Assembly: GCA_026874595.1 (NCBI GenBank)
Contig: CM049320.1
Location: 35,126,214-35,190,213, forward strand
From: Sipunculus nudus
Lineage: Eukaryota; Annelida; Sipuncula; Golfingiida; Sipunculidae
Direction: 5' to 3'
DNA length: 64,000 nucleotides
Below, one piece after another: positions 63,065 through 64,000 of the stretch. How positions within the stretch are numbered: the stretch's first letter is position 1; each line of letters opens with the position of its first letter. The notes under the pieces are model-generated. The model was not told where the DNA came from, did not search any database, and was given only the letters and a program-made list of their open reading frames with translations. A program made the translations under genes and the position numbers.

Positions 63065-64000
63065 AGTTCGTTAGACTGTTCTGTTATATGTTATATATAT
63101 CTATATATGGTGGGAGTAAAAAGTTATTGTACGTATATGAGAAAAATATTTAGGTTATGTCAGGTTATATTTGTTATGTCTAATATAAATAAACGACAGG
63201 AGGCAAAATCAGAATGGAATAAGAAGAACAGAATGAGATAGACGTGTATTTGTATGCTGATTTCCTTGTGTTTCGTACCAGCTGTCTAGAAGAAAGGCAA
63301 CACAGAATTAATTGGGTCTTGGCCATAGTTCTGTCAGAATCGTTCTTGTTCTAACTTGAAATAATATTATATCTCAGTCTTCTATTCTCTTCAAGCTAGG
63401 TCAGAAACTCACATTCGATTCCTACTATGTTTAAGATAAAATTTCCTTGTTTGCTGCTGCTCTTAAATGTTTGTGTGCTGCTGATTGAATACTGATGTCT
63501 AAAAGGTTTGAATAACACTATATTCTTTAAACTTTGCAAAATGATGGATGCTTATTAGATTTAATATCATTTGAAACTTGAAATAACGGTGAAACAGGAC
63601 CAAGAAATAAATTTCCAAATTTTAAGAAAAATTAGAATAAATATTGAAGGTAGGATATTTAAACATTTTTACTGAATATGAATTTTCGAGAGGTCAAATA
63701 TCTGTTTAGCCACCCAGACTGCCCAAAAAAAAAGCCATGGTTGAATAATTAGAACATTTTAATTGTCCATATTGTTATATCTATGGTAACCATACCGTAA
63801 CCAAGTAACCAATATTTACCCAGTTTACAAAAGGTATGCATCATGGCCTGAGCAAATTTAATTAGATGTATAGTTTTCTGTCATTTGTTTCCAATTAAGA
63901 ACTCATTTCATTTTGGTATAACTGAAAGTCACCTGGGCCCTCAGTTTAACGAGTATTGTTTACATGCAAGTTTAACGGTTCTTTAATATTACTTACCTTT
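63065..64000. other. No gene recognised
   Basis: AT-rich DNA up to the window edge with no microsatellite, domain or repeat that could be supported. Confidence 0.5.

Overview
The window looks like intergenic and intronic DNA from a metazoan, most probably a mollusc. It is AT-rich and packed with long AT, GA, GT and AAT microsatellites. Its genes are intron-bearing, with GT..AG junctions, a conserved intron phase and a strong Kozak context. It carries Helitron, LINE, LTR and small TIR-element remnants, plus tandem families built around the motif TGACCTTGACCTTTGACC. The two clear genes are secreted fibrinogen-related proteins and the third partial gene is a C-type lectin, which suits an invertebrate innate-immunity locus. 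The mollusc assignment is inference; no ribosomal or mitochondrial marker is present. Layout: 1-3847 and 9481-13324 are two near-identical copies of a segmental duplication with no recognisable gene. Between and after them, a 1,140-bp unit occurs in tandem (5101-6240, 6241-7380). A further partial copy sits at 7381-7590 and another at 14148-14871 plus 17037-17410. That last copy is split by a 2.2-kb Helitron (14872-17036), which itself contains a TIR transposon (15342-16312) and a second, complete 309-bp Helitron (16728-17036). The copy ends in a frameshifted sushi (CCP) exon (17226-17410). From 17.4 to 24.1 kb there are only microsatellites and MITE-like elements. Two paralogous two-exon genes follow on the plus strand: 24716-26626 (486 aa) and 31066-33568 (458 aa). 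Each encodes a signal peptide, a tandem array of 12-residue repeats (8 versus 5 full units), a glutamine/lysine-rich probable coiled-coil stalk, an acidic hinge, and a fibrinogen C-terminal domain entirely in exon 2. Both have a TGACGTCA site about 145-150 bp upstream of the ATG. From 33.6 to 60.6 kb no gene is recognised. This stretch holds tandem arrays (35.8-37.15, 50.99-51.43, 56.5-57.04, 59.6-60.09 kb), a 21-bp minisatellite (59.17-59.43 kb), giant purine/AT compound microsatellites (38.9-39.5 kb), an AAT/ATT palindrome (40.87-41.03 kb), a LINE reverse-transcriptase tail remnant (42.15-42.29 kb) and a probable LTR (43.3-44.09 kb). On the minus strand at 60697-61355 are two consecutive exons of a C-type lectin-like domain gene whose remaining exons are not seen, followed by a 300-bp-class tandem array at 62-63 kb. 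The genes make a plausible theme, namely secreted pattern-recognition proteins (FReD, CTLD and a decayed CCP exon). No evidence in the sequence shows that they act together.
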